Positions 10,011-17,150 of a stretch of 64,000 bases of DNA are shown one piece after another; the first letter of the stretch is position 1; every line of letters starts with the position of its first letter. Made by a program: the position numbers and the translations under genes. This stretch comes from JACJWR01 sp964474045 (GTDB lineage Bacteria > Actinomycetota > Actinomycetes > S36-B12 > UBA10799): positions 1-64,000 of the forward strand of contig CAYYRC010000016.1 in assembly GCA_964474045.1 (NCBI GenBank), read 5' to 3'. Below the pieces are notes generated by a model that did not search any database, was not told the DNA's origin, and saw only the letters and a program-made list of their open reading frames with translations.

Positions 10011-11444
10011 ATGAAACCGTGGACCGCAGTCGCGCTGGTGGCGGTGGCGTTGGTGATACCCGGGCTGACGGTTGCCGCGGTACTGGCGGACCTGACCGCC
10101 GAGGAGCAGCAGGGCTTGGCCGCCGCCCTGGGCGCCCAGTGGGTGACGCTGGCCCTGGGTGCCGTGGTCATGGTGCTGGCCGTCGGCGCCCTGGGATGGT
10201 GGGCGTGGCGGCAGGATCGTCGGCGCGATCGCGCCACGGCGACCGGAATCGACATCATCATCCGTGCCAATCCGGGTCACCGCCTGCCGGCCGACTCCGA
10301 AACCGCCCGTGCGGTCAACGAGTTGGCCACGGCCCACCAGGGGGCGGAGAGCCGCCTGGCCGACAGGCTTGCGGCCAGCGAGGCTGAGACGCGGCTGGAG
10401 CGCGACTCGCTGCTTGCGGTGCTGGCGGGTTTGGAGGTGCCCGTGGGACTCGTGGACGAGCACGGGCGGATCATGCTTGTCAACCCCAGTGCGAGGACGG
10501 TGCTCGGGCCCGGCCGCCACATCGCCGCTGGACGCAGCATCTTCAGCGTCTTCGACGCGGGCGACTTCGCGCCGCTGTTGGCCCAGGCGCTGTCGGGGGT
10601 GAGTGTGACCGCCCAGGTGGACGATGTGGAGTTGCGACTGGTTCGCATCACCGGCGAGGGCACCGACCCCACTGTGCTCCTCGTCGGCAGTGACCCCGGC
10701 CCCGTCGAGCCAGGGCTGCCAGCGGTCGGCCTGAGCAGCGACCTGCGTCGCCTTCGGCCGGCACCGACGGGGCGGTCCTCCTGGTCGCGGACCCCGCTGG
10801 ACGAGGTGACCTTCACCGTCGTGGACTGCGAGACCACCGGCCTGCACGCCGATGCCGGGGATCAGCTGGTGTCCGTGGGCGCCGTCCGAGTCGCAGGCGG
10901 TCGCGTGCGTTCCGAGGACACCTTCGATGAGCTCGTCAATCCGGGTCGAGCCATCCCCCCGAGCAGCACCGAGTTCCATGGCATCGTGGATTCCATGGTG
11001 GTCGGTGCGCCGCCTCCGGCCGCAGTCGCGTCGGCCCTCGCCGGCTTCGCCGAGGATTCCGTCCTGGTGGGCCACCACCTGCGCTTCGACCTCGGGTTCC
11101 TGCTGCCGGCAGCGGCTCAGGGCGATGCGGCCGTGCTGGGTGAGCAGACGCTGGACACGATGCTGCTATCGGCCGTCGTCTTCGACGACGGCGACAGCAG
11201 CCATAGCCTGGACTCGTTGTCGCAGCGGCTTGGGGTCTCGATCGTGGGCCGGCACAGCGCGTTGGGGGACGCCTTGGGCACCGCGGAGGTCCTGGTCCGG
11301 ATGATCCCGCTGCTGGCCGCCCGCGGCATCCACACCCTGGGCGAAGCTCAGGAGGCGAGTGCGGCCACGGCGCTGGCACGTCGGATCGACTCCCAGATCC
11401 CGAGAGTCTCCGGGGGCTCCCCGGGCCGGGGCGCGGACCGCTAG
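10011..11444 (+). CDS. Membrane-anchored PAS-like / DEDDh 3'-5' exonuclease fusion
   Basis: 477 residues: two N-terminal membrane helices (about 5-25 and 45-66), a HAMP/coiled-coil-like helical stretch, a PAS-like region (about 130-230), and a C-terminal DnaQ-type exonuclease (about 265-440). Exonuclease residues are visible: D272 and E274 in VVDCETTGL, the third Asp in HHLRFDLGFL, and the His/Asp pair in GRHSALGDALG. This is not a replicative epsilon subunit; the membrane anchor and sensory region suggest a signalling nuclease or phosphodiesterase. ATG at 10011 follows GGAGAGGAG. It is the last gene of the symporter operon. Confidence 0.83.
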   Translation: MKPWTAVALVAVALVIPGLTVAAVLADLTAEEQQGLAAALGAQWVTLALGAVVMVLAVGALGWWAWRQDRRRDRATATGIDIIIRANPGHRLPADSETARAVNELATAHQGAESRLADRLAASEAETRLERDSLLAVLAGLEVPVGLVDEHGRIMLVNPSARTVLGPGRHIAAGRSIFSVFDAGDFAPLLAQALSGVSVTAQVDDVELRLVRITGEGTDPTVLLVGSDPGPVEPGLPAVGLSSDLRRLRPAPTGRSSWSRTPLDEVTFTVVDCETTGLHADAGDQLVSVGAVRVAGGRVRSEDTFDELVNPGRAIPPSSTEFHGIVDSMVVGAPPPAAVASALAGFAEDSVLVGHHLRFDLGFLLPAAAQGDAAVLGEQTLDTMLLSAVVFDDGDSSHSLDSLSQRLGVSIVGRHSALGDALGTAEVLVRMIPLLAARGIHTLGEAQEASAATALARRIDSQIPRVSGGSPGRGADR

Positions 11445-11508
11445 CCTCGCAGCGGACCCGGTCGGCGCGCAGGCCGTCTGGCCGGGACGGGACCGAAGGA
11501 GGGCTCAC

Positions 11509-12243
11509 ATGCTCCGGTTTTCTGCCGACGAGGGCTTCTGGGATGCGGCTTGCGAGCGCTACTGGCACCGCGAGCCCTTCGCCTTCGCCGTGGACGCGGA
11601 TGCGGCTCCATTCGATGAGGCGGGCGTCTTCGCGGCGCTGATCGCGCCCGGCGACCGCGACCCGCTGGACTGGCTGCAGGTCGCCGAGGGCAGCAACCCG
11701 GCCCAGTTGCGCGACTACCGCCTTGGCACGTTCAAGCGCTTCGGGCCGCAGTCCGCCGACGGCGACTTCGCCGGCTACTACGACCGGATGGCGGGTGTCA
11801 GCTTCGGCTTCAACGTCCACGACCTCGGCCGACGCAACCCCGCGCTGGCGCACGTCGCGGACATCTTCGACGCCCAACTCGGGCAGCATCCGCTTTCACC
11901 GTCCCCGCGCAAGTGGGAGCTTGACACCTTCGCAGGCACCTACCCGGCGACCCCCTTCGGCATCCACCGCGACAACGCGAGCGTGTTCTCGTTCTGTCTG
12001 GTCGGCCGGCGCAGCGTCCTGCTCTGGGACGAGGACTACTTCCACCCCGGCCACCCGGACTTGACGCGGCCCGACCCGGAGGTCATCGCCCGGCATGCTC
12101 CGGCGGCTACCCGGATCGACCTGGAGCCGGGGCTTGGGGCCTACTGGCCGCCCAGCAACTGGCACGTCGTGCTGTCAGACGGCAACCCGTTCGCTGTGGC
12201 TCAGGTCAGCGCCTATTTCGACCCCGCCGACCTCGGCCGCTGA
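11509..12243 (+). CDS. JmjC/cupin-like Fe(II) oxygenase
   Basis: 244-residue single-domain protein resembling cupin-type JmjC hydroxylases that use Fe(II) and 2-oxoglutarate. The metal triad is visible as H153 and D155 (GIHRDNASVF) and H219 (PPSNWHVV). A full-length bacterial hydroxylase of this sort can modify a ribosomal protein or peptide side chain; the substrate is not known here. ATG follows an AAGGAGG site 6 bases upstream. It stands alone between the exonuclease gene and a small membrane-protein gene. Confidence 0.75.
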   Translation: MLRFSADEGFWDAACERYWHREPFAFAVDADAAPFDEAGVFAALIAPGDRDPLDWLQVAEGSNPAQLRDYRLGTFKRFGPQSADGDFAGYYDRMAGVSFGFNVHDLGRRNPALAHVADIFDAQLGQHPLSPSPRKWELDTFAGTYPATPFGIHRDNASVFSFCLVGRRSVLLWDEDYFHPGHPDLTRPDPEVIARHAPAATRIDLEPGLGAYWPPSNWHVVLSDGNPFAVAQVSAYFDPADLGR

Positions 12244-12258
12244 GCGGTGACGTCGGCG

Positions 12259-12264
12259 TAGGCT
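12259..12264 (+). promoter_or_regulatory. Putative -10 box, leaderless start for small membrane protein
   Basis: TAGGCT followed by 6 bases and then the ATG at 12271, with no ribosome binding site. It has the same spacing as the other leaderless candidates in this window. Confidence 0.4.
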
Positions 12265-12270
12265 GCCGCC

Positions 12271-12468
12271 ATGGCCGATCAGCGAAACTCGCCCCGCCGG
12301 GCACCGTTGGACTCCCGCGAGCTCCTGGTGGCGGTCACCGTCGCCGTCGCCACCTGGATCGGCTTCATGCTGTTCTTCCACTGGGGAATGCTGCCGGCTG
12401 TGATCGGCGGCCTCTCGATGGGCGTGATCTGGTGGTCGGTGAACCGGGCGTTCCGGCGCTCGGGCTGA
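12271..12468 (+). CDS. Small membrane protein of unknown function
   Basis: 65 residues with a polar N-terminus and two hydrophobic segments (about 18-36 and 40-56), ending in a basic tail. I do not recognise a family. Support comes from a clean TAGGCT box 6 bases upstream of the ATG and a position that leaves no other gene in the interval. Its 3' end faces the 3' end of the NlpC/P60 gene at 12509. Confidence 0.6.
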   Translation: MADQRNSPRRAPLDSRELLVAVTVAVATWIGFMLFFHWGMLPAVIGGLSMGVIWWSVNRAFRRSG

Positions 12469-12508
12469 GCCCGGCGGCAGCCCTCGGCGGCCTGGGTCGC
12501 GGCCTGGG

Positions 12509-13030
12509 TCAGGAAATGCGCCGGTAGGCCGTCGGCGTGCCGGTGTAGTAGATCCCAGCGATGTGGACGCCAGTCGCGGGGTTGCCGGCTTCGATCACCT
12601 TGCCGTTGCCGTAGTACATGGCCACGTGCTGGCTGCCGCCGGGACCGTAGAAGACGAGGTCGCCCAGTTGCAGCTCGCTCGCGCTGACGGGGGTGCCGTA
12701 GTTGATCTGGTTGTACGAGCCGCCAGGCAGGTAGTAGCCGACCCGGCCGTAGGACCACTTGACGAATCCGCTGCAGTCGAAGCCGCTGGGGGACTGTCCG
12801 CCCCAGACGTACGGAGCGCCCAGCATCGTCTCGCCGGCGGCGACTGCCCGCTCGCCCAGGGTCTGCACCTGCTCGCTGGCGGTTGGCGCCGGGGACGCCG
12901 ATGCGTTCGCCTGCTCCTGCGCCTTGAATGCCTTCCACGCCGCGATCTCGTCCTGCGTGCAGCCGGTCAGGGCGAGTGCGCCGAGACCCAGGGCCGCCGT
13001 GCTGACGAAGATTCTGGTGGTGACTCGCAT
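12509..13030 (-). CDS. NlpC/P60 lipoprotein, peptidoglycan endopeptidase
   Basis: 173-residue secreted cell-wall hydrolase, probably cutting the gamma-D-Glu to diamino-acid bond of stem peptides. It has a lipoprotein signal peptide ending LTGC (C24), a short helical and Ser/Ala linker (about 30-60) and an NlpC/P60 domain with catalytic C86 in SGFDCSGF and H135 in GGSQHVAMYYG. It is closely similar to the protein at 14557-15021, which lies in the opposite orientation across an oxidoreductase gene. The ATG follows GAGGAGGAAG. The leader holds a strong stem-loop (13048-13083) and a motif shared with the twin gene (13126-13148). Confidence 0.93.
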   Translation of the reverse strand: MRVTTRIFVSTAALGLGALALTGCTQDEIAAWKAFKAQEQANASASPAPTASEQVQTLGERAVAAGETMLGAPYVWGGQSPSGFDCSGFVKWSYGRVGYYLPGGSYNQINYGTPVSASELQLGDLVFYGPGGSQHVAMYYGNGKVIEAGNPATGVHIAGIYYTGTPTAYRRIS

Positions 13031-13047
13031 TGCTCTTCCTCCTCGGG

Positions 13048-13083
13048 TCGGCGGCTCCAGGGAGACCTGGAGTTGTCCGCCGA
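13048..13083 (-). promoter_or_regulatory. Leader stem-loop upstream of NlpC/P60 lipoprotein gene
   Basis: Two stacked perfect 7-bp arms: 13048-13054 with 13077-13083, and 13055-13061 with 13066-13072, closing on a 4-base loop, with a 4-base bulge on one side. In the mRNA it sits a few bases before the ribosome binding site and could control translation. It does not match a riboswitch class I can name. Confidence 0.45.
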
Positions 13084-13125
13084 TGGGTCCCGATGATTCC
13101 CAGCCTTGGTGGGCGCCTGTGATCG

Positions 13126-13148
13126 GCTTTACCAAACCCTGGGATTTG
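13126..13148 (-). promoter_or_regulatory. CAAATCCC...GTTTGGTAAAG motif shared with the twin NlpC gene
   Basis: Read on the minus strand, CAAATCCCAGGGTTTG (13133-13148) is directly followed by GTAAAG. The same arrangement, CAAATCC...GGATTTGTAAAG, precedes the paralogous gene at 14371-14396. It is probably a shared operator or promoter part. Confidence 0.45.
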
Positions 13149-13222
13149 ACCTCGCCGGCCTTTACCGTTCCCTGGTGATCGCTCGGCCAGCGGTGACGGC
13201 GCCGAGCGGCCACAATGACCAC

Positions 13223-14344
13223 ATGGCGCAGGGTGCGGATGGTGACGTCGCGGATGGACGCGTTGCGCGGATCGGGCTGGTGGGTTTCGGTGTGGCCGGC
13301 TCGGCCTTTCACGCTCCGCTGATCCACACGACCCCGGGCCTGGAGCTGGCCGCCGTCGTGGTTCGCGACCCCGGGCGGGCAGCAGCGGTGCGGGCGCGCT
13401 ACCCCGGTGCCGAGGTGGTGCCCGCCGTCGAGGATCTGTGGCGGCTGGGCCTGGACGCGGTCACTTTGGCCACTCCCAATGCGACGCATGTGCCGATGGC
13501 GTTGGCCGCAATCGAGGATGGCGGCGTCGGGGTGGTCGTGGACAAGCCGCTGGCGCCGACCGCCGAGCAGGGCCGACAGCTGGTTGCGGCCGCGGCGGCC
13601 CGCGGGGTGCCGCTGACCGTATACCTCAACCGGCGCTGGGACGGCGACTTCCTGACCGTCCAGCAGTTGGTGGCGGACGGCGCGCTGGGCGGTATCCGGC
13701 GATTCGAGTCCCGATTCGAGCGGTGGCGCCCTGACGTCGTGGACTCCTGGAAGGAACGAGCGGCCCCGGGAGAGGCCGGCGGGATCCTGTTCGACCTGGG
13801 TCCGCATTTGATCGATCAGGCGGTTCAGCTGTTCGGCCCGGTGTCGCAGGTGTACGCAGAGGTCGCTGCCACGAGGACCGGTGCCACGAACGCCGACGAT
13901 GTCTTCCTGGCCCTGCGGCACTCCGCCGGCGGGGTGCTGTCGCACCTCTACGCCAGCGCCGTCGCAGCCGACCTCGGACCGCGGTTTCGCCTGCTGGGCG
14001 ACGCCGGTGGCTACAGCGTGCGAGGCCTGGACCCCCAGGAGGCCCAGCTGCGGTCCGGAGCCGATCCGTCCTCGGCCGGCGCGGAGTGGGGGCGCGTGCC
14101 GCCGGCATCCTGGGGTGTGCGCTCTGGGGCTGGGGCCGGTGGCGACAGCGGGCGAGGCGAGCCCCCGGTGCGCGTGCCCACCCGTCCCGGTGACTACGGA
14201 GAGTTTTATCGGCGCTGGGCCGCCACGCTGCTGGAGGGCGCTCCCGTGCCTGTTGACCCAAGCGACGCGGTCTACGGACTCACCATCGTCGAAGCCGCGG
14301 TCCGGGCATCGTCCGATCGGTTGATCGTCACCGTCGGACCGTAG
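13223..14344 (+). CDS. Gfo/Idh/MocA-family oxidoreductase
   Basis: 373-residue NAD(P)-dependent oxidoreductase. The N-terminal Rossmann fold shows GLVGFGVAGSAFH (about residues 15-27) and the family motif VVDKPLAP near 107 in place of the usual EKP. The C-terminal half has the GGILFDLGPHLIDQAVQLFG block that lines the substrate site. It acts on a sugar, inositol or similar polyol derivative that cannot be specified. ATG at 13223 gives the correct Rossmann N-terminus. It is flanked on both sides by NlpC/P60 lipoprotein genes but need not be functionally tied to them. Confidence 0.88.
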   Translation: MAQGADGDVADGRVARIGLVGFGVAGSAFHAPLIHTTPGLELAAVVVRDPGRAAAVRARYPGAEVVPAVEDLWRLGLDAVTLATPNATHVPMALAAIEDGGVGVVVDKPLAPTAEQGRQLVAAAAARGVPLTVYLNRRWDGDFLTVQQLVADGALGGIRRFESRFERWRPDVVDSWKERAAPGEAGGILFDLGPHLIDQAVQLFGPVSQVYAEVAATRTGATNADDVFLALRHSAGGVLSHLYASAVAADLGPRFRLLGDAGGYSVRGLDPQEAQLRSGADPSSAGAEWGRVPPASWGVRSGAGAGGDSGRGEPPVRVPTRPGDYGEFYRRWAATLLEGAPVPVDPSDAVYGLTIVEAAVRASSDRLIVTVGP

Positions 14345-14370
14345 CGCTGAGTTGATCGTCAGGCCCCCGC

Positions 14371-14396
14371 CAAATCCCTGCCAAGGATTTGTAAAG
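14371..14396 (+). promoter_or_regulatory. Inverted repeat plus GTAAAG shared upstream of NlpC/P60 twins
   Basis: Perfect 7-bp inverted repeat CAAATCC (14371-14377) and GGATTTG (14385-14391), whose last G begins GTAAAG (14391-14396). The counterpart upstream of the opposed paralogue is at 13126-13148. Confidence 0.45.
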
Positions 14397-14398
14397 CG

Positions 14399-14414
14399 AG
14401 TGATCCAGGTCACA
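14399..14414 (+). promoter_or_regulatory. CRP/GlxR-like binding site
   Basis: AGTGATCCAGGTCACA: half-sites GTGA (14400-14403) and TCAC (14410-14413) with the 6-base spacing of the CRP/GlxR consensus. It lies about 143 bases before the NlpC/P60 start. Actinobacterial CRP proteins control resuscitation and cell-wall hydrolase genes, so the position is plausible. Confidence 0.5.
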
Positions 14415-14556
14415 TTCGACGAGTGCTAGGGCCACCTCCCGGTCGGAAGTATTGAGCACGCCAGGCGCCGAGAAGGGCGCCGCGCCCAGAACTTCCCCGA
14501 TGGCCGTCGGGTCCCACCCGCAGGCTGCCAACGACCGACAACAGGAGGACAACCAC

Positions 14557-15021
14557 ATGCGTTTCTCTACCAGGATTGCCGGTGCACTCGCCGCCGCAGG
14601 TATCGCCGTTCTCGGTGCTTCCGCATGCACCCCGGCCCAGATCCAGGCCGCCCAGGCGCAGAACAGCTCGGCGGGCGCTCGCGCCGTGTCGGCCGCTGAG
14701 TCCGTGCTGGGCGCACCGTTCGTGTGGGGCGGTTCCTCGCCCGGCGGGTTCGACTGCTCCGGCCTGACCCGCTGGTCCTACGGCCAGGCCGGTGTGTACC
14801 TGCCCGGTGGCTCGTACAACCAGATCAACTACGGCTACCCGGTCGGCTGGAACGACCTGCGCCGCGGCGACCTGGTGTTCTACGGCCCGGGCGGCAGCCA
14901 GCACGTCGCGATGTACTACGGCAACGGCCAGGTGATCCAGGCCAGCAACGAGAACACCGGCGTTCACATCGCCAGCATCTACTACATCGGCAACCCGGTC
15001 GCCTTCCGCCGTATCGGCTGA
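14557..15021 (+). CDS. NlpC/P60 secreted endopeptidase, twin of the 12509 gene
   Basis: 154 residues: signal peptide with a lipoprotein-like ASAC site (C24), a short linker, and an NlpC/P60 domain with catalytic C67 (GGFDCSGL) and H116 (GGSQHVAMYYG). From the VWGG block to the C-terminus it is nearly colinear with the 12509-13030 product, so the two are recent paralogues that differ mainly in the linker (shorter here). ATG follows ACAGGAGGAC. Upstream lie a CRP-like site and the shared GTAAAG motif; a strong terminator follows at 15041-15090. Confidence 0.93.
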   Translation: MRFSTRIAGALAAAGIAVLGASACTPAQIQAAQAQNSSAGARAVSAAESVLGAPFVWGGSSPGGFDCSGLTRWSYGQAGVYLPGGSYNQINYGYPVGWNDLRRGDLVFYGPGGSQHVAMYYGNGQVIQASNENTGVHIASIYYIGNPVAFRRIG

Positions 15022-15040
15022 CCGGTCGCTTCCCAAGCCC

Positions 15041-15090
15041 CGGCGCGCCCGGGCCGGCAGCCCTGATTCGCTGCTGACCCGGGCGCGCCG
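15041..15090 (+). terminator. Strong terminator after NlpC/P60 gene
   Basis: Perfect 13-bp arms (15041-15053 and 15078-15090, CGGCGCGCCCGGG) enclose a smaller internal GCAGC/GCTGC stem. It starts 19 bases after the stop codon and is followed by a short T/C-rich stretch. Confidence 0.75.
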
Positions 15091-15128
15091 CTGTCGTCTC
15101 TAGGTGGCCCGGGCGGGAGTGTTGCGAA

Positions 15129-15152
15129 AAATAGTTGAGTGTGCAACTATTT
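15129..15152 (+). promoter_or_regulatory. MarR-type operator overlapping the yceI promoter
   Basis: Perfect 9-bp inverted repeat AAATAGTTG (15129-15137) and CAACTATTT (15144-15152) with a 6-base spacer. A possible promoter, TTGCGA (15122-15127) with a 17-base spacer and AACTAT (15145-15150), is covered by it. TAGTTG-N6-CAACTA is a typical MarR/DUF24-class operator; no such regulator gene is in the window. Confidence 0.6.
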
Positions 15153-15209
15153 CCCCACGGAGGATGTTGACCGCAGCATCCCCTCACCGACGAGCACCAG
15201 GAGGATTCC

Positions 15210-15785
15210 TTGCCCACCCAGACTGTCCAGACCGCCGTCCCGGCTAGCGCCACCGGCGCGTACGACATCGACCCGTCGCACACCAACCTCGGTTTCGTCG
15301 CCCGCCACGCGATGGTCACCAAGGTGCGCGGCAACTTCAGCGATGTCACGGGGTCCATGACGCTCGACGTCGCCAACCCCGCGGCCTCCTCGGCAGAGGT
15401 CACCATCGAGGTTTCGAGCATCGACACGCGCAACGCACAGCGGGATGAGCACCTGCGGACCAATGACTTCTTCGACCTGGCGCAGTTCCCGCAGATGACC
15501 TTCAAGTCCACCGCCGTGACCCAGACCGGTCCCACGAGCTTCGACGTCGCCGGCGACCTGACCATCCGCGGCGTCACCAAGCCCGTCACGGTGACCTGGG
15601 ACTACACCGGAAGTGCGACCGACCCCTTCGGCAACGAGCGGATCGGTTTCGAGGGTTCGACCACCATCAACCGCAGCGACTTCGGTCTCAAGTACAACGC
15701 CCCGCTGGCCGGCGGCGGCGTGCTCATCTCCGAGAAGATCGTGCTGGAGCTCGAGGTCTCGGCCATCAAGCGCCAGGCGAGCTAG
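15210..15785 (+). CDS. YceI-family protein
   Basis: 191-residue lipocalin-like YceI-domain protein. Family features are YDIDPSHTNLGFVARH (about residues 18-33), the VEVSSIDTRNAQRDEHLRT block near 70-88 and the FDVAGDLTIRGVTKPV block near 110. Such proteins bind isoprenoid or other amphiphilic ligands and often respond to oxidative or acid stress. No signal peptide is seen, so it is cytoplasmic. The start is TTG at 15210, fixed by AGGAGG at 15199-15204. It is preceded by a MarR-type operator. Confidence 0.9.
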   Translation: MPTQTVQTAVPASATGAYDIDPSHTNLGFVARHAMVTKVRGNFSDVTGSMTLDVANPAASSAEVTIEVSSIDTRNAQRDEHLRTNDFFDLAQFPQMTFKSTAVTQTGPTSFDVAGDLTIRGVTKPVTVTWDYTGSATDPFGNERIGFEGSTTINRSDFGLKYNAPLAGGGVLISEKIVLELEVSAIKRQAS

Positions 15786-17019
15786 TCGAACCTGTCGACT
15801 TCGCACCTGCGGATCCGGCCGAGGCGCTTGCCTCGGCCGGATTCTGCGCTACGCACAGGGCAGCGTCCTCGACTGCGAGCAGCCGCTCGAAGAGGTCCGG
15901 CTGGGCCTTGGCGTTGACCTGCGTGTTCACCGCGACGACCACGCTGCGCTGACCGGCCGCGTCGGCGGCCGCGAACAAGGTGTAGCCCGGCATGTTGCCG
16001 GTGTGGCCGAGCCAGGTGCCGCAGGCGGTCTCGTAGCGGTACAGAGCCAGCCCGCTGGAGTTGACCCCGGGTCCGGGAGGACCGCCGGCGCCCGGCACCC
16101 ATTGCCGCTGGGCGTTGCGCGTGCCGTCGTTGACCTGGCTGCCGGCGGCGTAGCTGCGGATAAAGGTGTTGAGGTCCGCGGCGGTGGACACCATCCCGCC
16201 GGACGCCCATGCCAGCGCCGGGTTGATCAAGGTGCTGACGTCCTCAGGCGCGGGACTGGCATCCTCCGCGGCCACCTCGTAGCCGTGGATGAAGCCGGGG
16301 GGCAGCGCGACATCGGCGGGCAGCGACGTGGCCTGCAACGACAGCGGGGAGTAGACCAGGTCCTCGAGCAGCCGGTCGTAGGGTTTGCCGGACACCTGCT
16401 CGGCGATGAGGCCGGCCACGATGTTGTCCGTGTCGGAGTACAAGTACTCGGTGCCGGGGGCGAAGGCCGGCGGGTCGCCGGCCACGTATTCCAGGAGTTG
16501 CTGCGGGGTGCGCTGCATCTGCGGGTTGGTGGTGAGGTCCGCGATGAAGGCGGGGCTCTTGATGTAGTCGGGCAGGCCGCTGGTGTGCTGGAGCAACTGG
16601 GCCACAGTGACGTCCCGCCACGTCGGCGGCAGGTCCGCCAGCAGCGTGCCGATCCGGTCGGTTAGCTGGAGCTCCTTGCGATCGACCAGCGCCAGCAGGA
16701 CGGCGCCGTTGAATGCCTTGGAGACACTGGCGATCCGCGTCGCCGCCGAGTCCGACATTGCCGCTCCCGTTGCGACGTCCGACGTGCCGGAGACCAGCGT
16801 CACTGTGTCCTCCGGGGTGTCGACCAGGGCCAGGGCACCCGGAGCCGAGCCTGCCGCGGTCAGCTGTGCCAGGGCGGCTCGCAGCGCCTCGGTAGCGGGG
16901 ACCGTGGCGGTGTTCGACGGGTTCGCGGTCGTCGACGAGGTGCACGCGGACAGCGAGGCCGCCAGCGCAGCGGCGGCGAACGCGATCGCTACGTGCTTGG
17001 CGGTCATGCGGAATCTCAA
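15766..17019 (-). CDS. Serine hydrolase, beta-lactamase/DD-peptidase (class C) family, lipoprotein
   Basis: 417 residues from TTG at 17019 (GGAG six bases upstream; an ATG 12 bases inside is the alternative). It has a lipoprotein signal with C26 in the LSAC site, then a serine beta-lactamase-like domain with SVSK (catalytic S98, K101), a YSD tyrosine motif in TEYLYSDTDN, and HTG in WLGHTGNMPGY. It is likely an exported D-alanyl-D-alanine carboxypeptidase or esterase. The last 25 residues are low-complexity Ser/Ala/Gly, and their coding sequence overlaps the yceI stop by 20 bases and contains the probable yceI terminator. Confidence 0.88.
   Translation of the reverse strand: MRFRMTAKHVAIAFAAAALAASLSACTSSTTANPSNTATVPATEALRAALAQLTAAGSAPGALALVDTPEDTVTLVSGTSDVATGAAMSDSAATRIASVSKAFNGAVLLALVDRKELQLTDRIGTLLADLPPTWRDVTVAQLLQHTSGLPDYIKSPAFIADLTTNPQMQRTPQQLLEYVAGDPPAFAPGTEYLYSDTDNIVAGLIAEQVSGKPYDRLLEDLVYSPLSLQATSLPADVALPPGFIHGYEVAAEDASPAPEDVSTLINPALAWASGGMVSTAADLNTFIRSYAAGSQVNDGTRNAQRQWVPGAGGPPGPGVNSSGLALYRYETACGTWLGHTGNMPGYTLFAAADAAGQRSVVVAVNTQVNAKAQPDLFERLLAVEDAALCVAQNPAEASASAGSAGAKSTGSTSSPGA
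15813..15842 (+). terminator. yceI terminator inside the serine hydrolase gene
   Basis: Perfect 13-bp stem (15813-15825 and 15830-15842) with a GCTT loop, 27 bases after the yceI stop. On the minus strand it encodes part of the Ala/Ser tail of the serine hydrolase, so it could act on both convergent transcripts. Confidence 0.6.
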
Positions 17020-17104
17020 CGTCAGCTCCGGGGGTGGCGGTCGAATGCACGACTCTATGCGGCCCTGAGGGTCGCGGAGGAGCTGGGTGGATCACATGAG
17101 ACGT

Positions 17105-17138
17105 GCGCCACGCCGCACCGCGCGCCACGCCGCACCGC
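17105..17138. repeat. 17-bp perfect tandem duplication
   Basis: GCGCCACGCCGCACCGC occurs at 17105-17121 and again at 17122-17138 with no spacer. It lies just past the 3' end of the minus-strand GDPD-like gene and may be a slippage duplication. Confidence 0.8.
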
Positions 17139-17150
17139 CTCCGGCGGCGG

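Noticed and set aside
14416..14556. Possible c-di-AMP (ydaO-type) riboswitch before the NlpC/P60 gene
   Set aside because: Actinobacterial NlpC genes often have one, but the conserved GGGGTGAA-like and CCGACAGCTAACC-like blocks are missing. Only generic GC hairpins are present.
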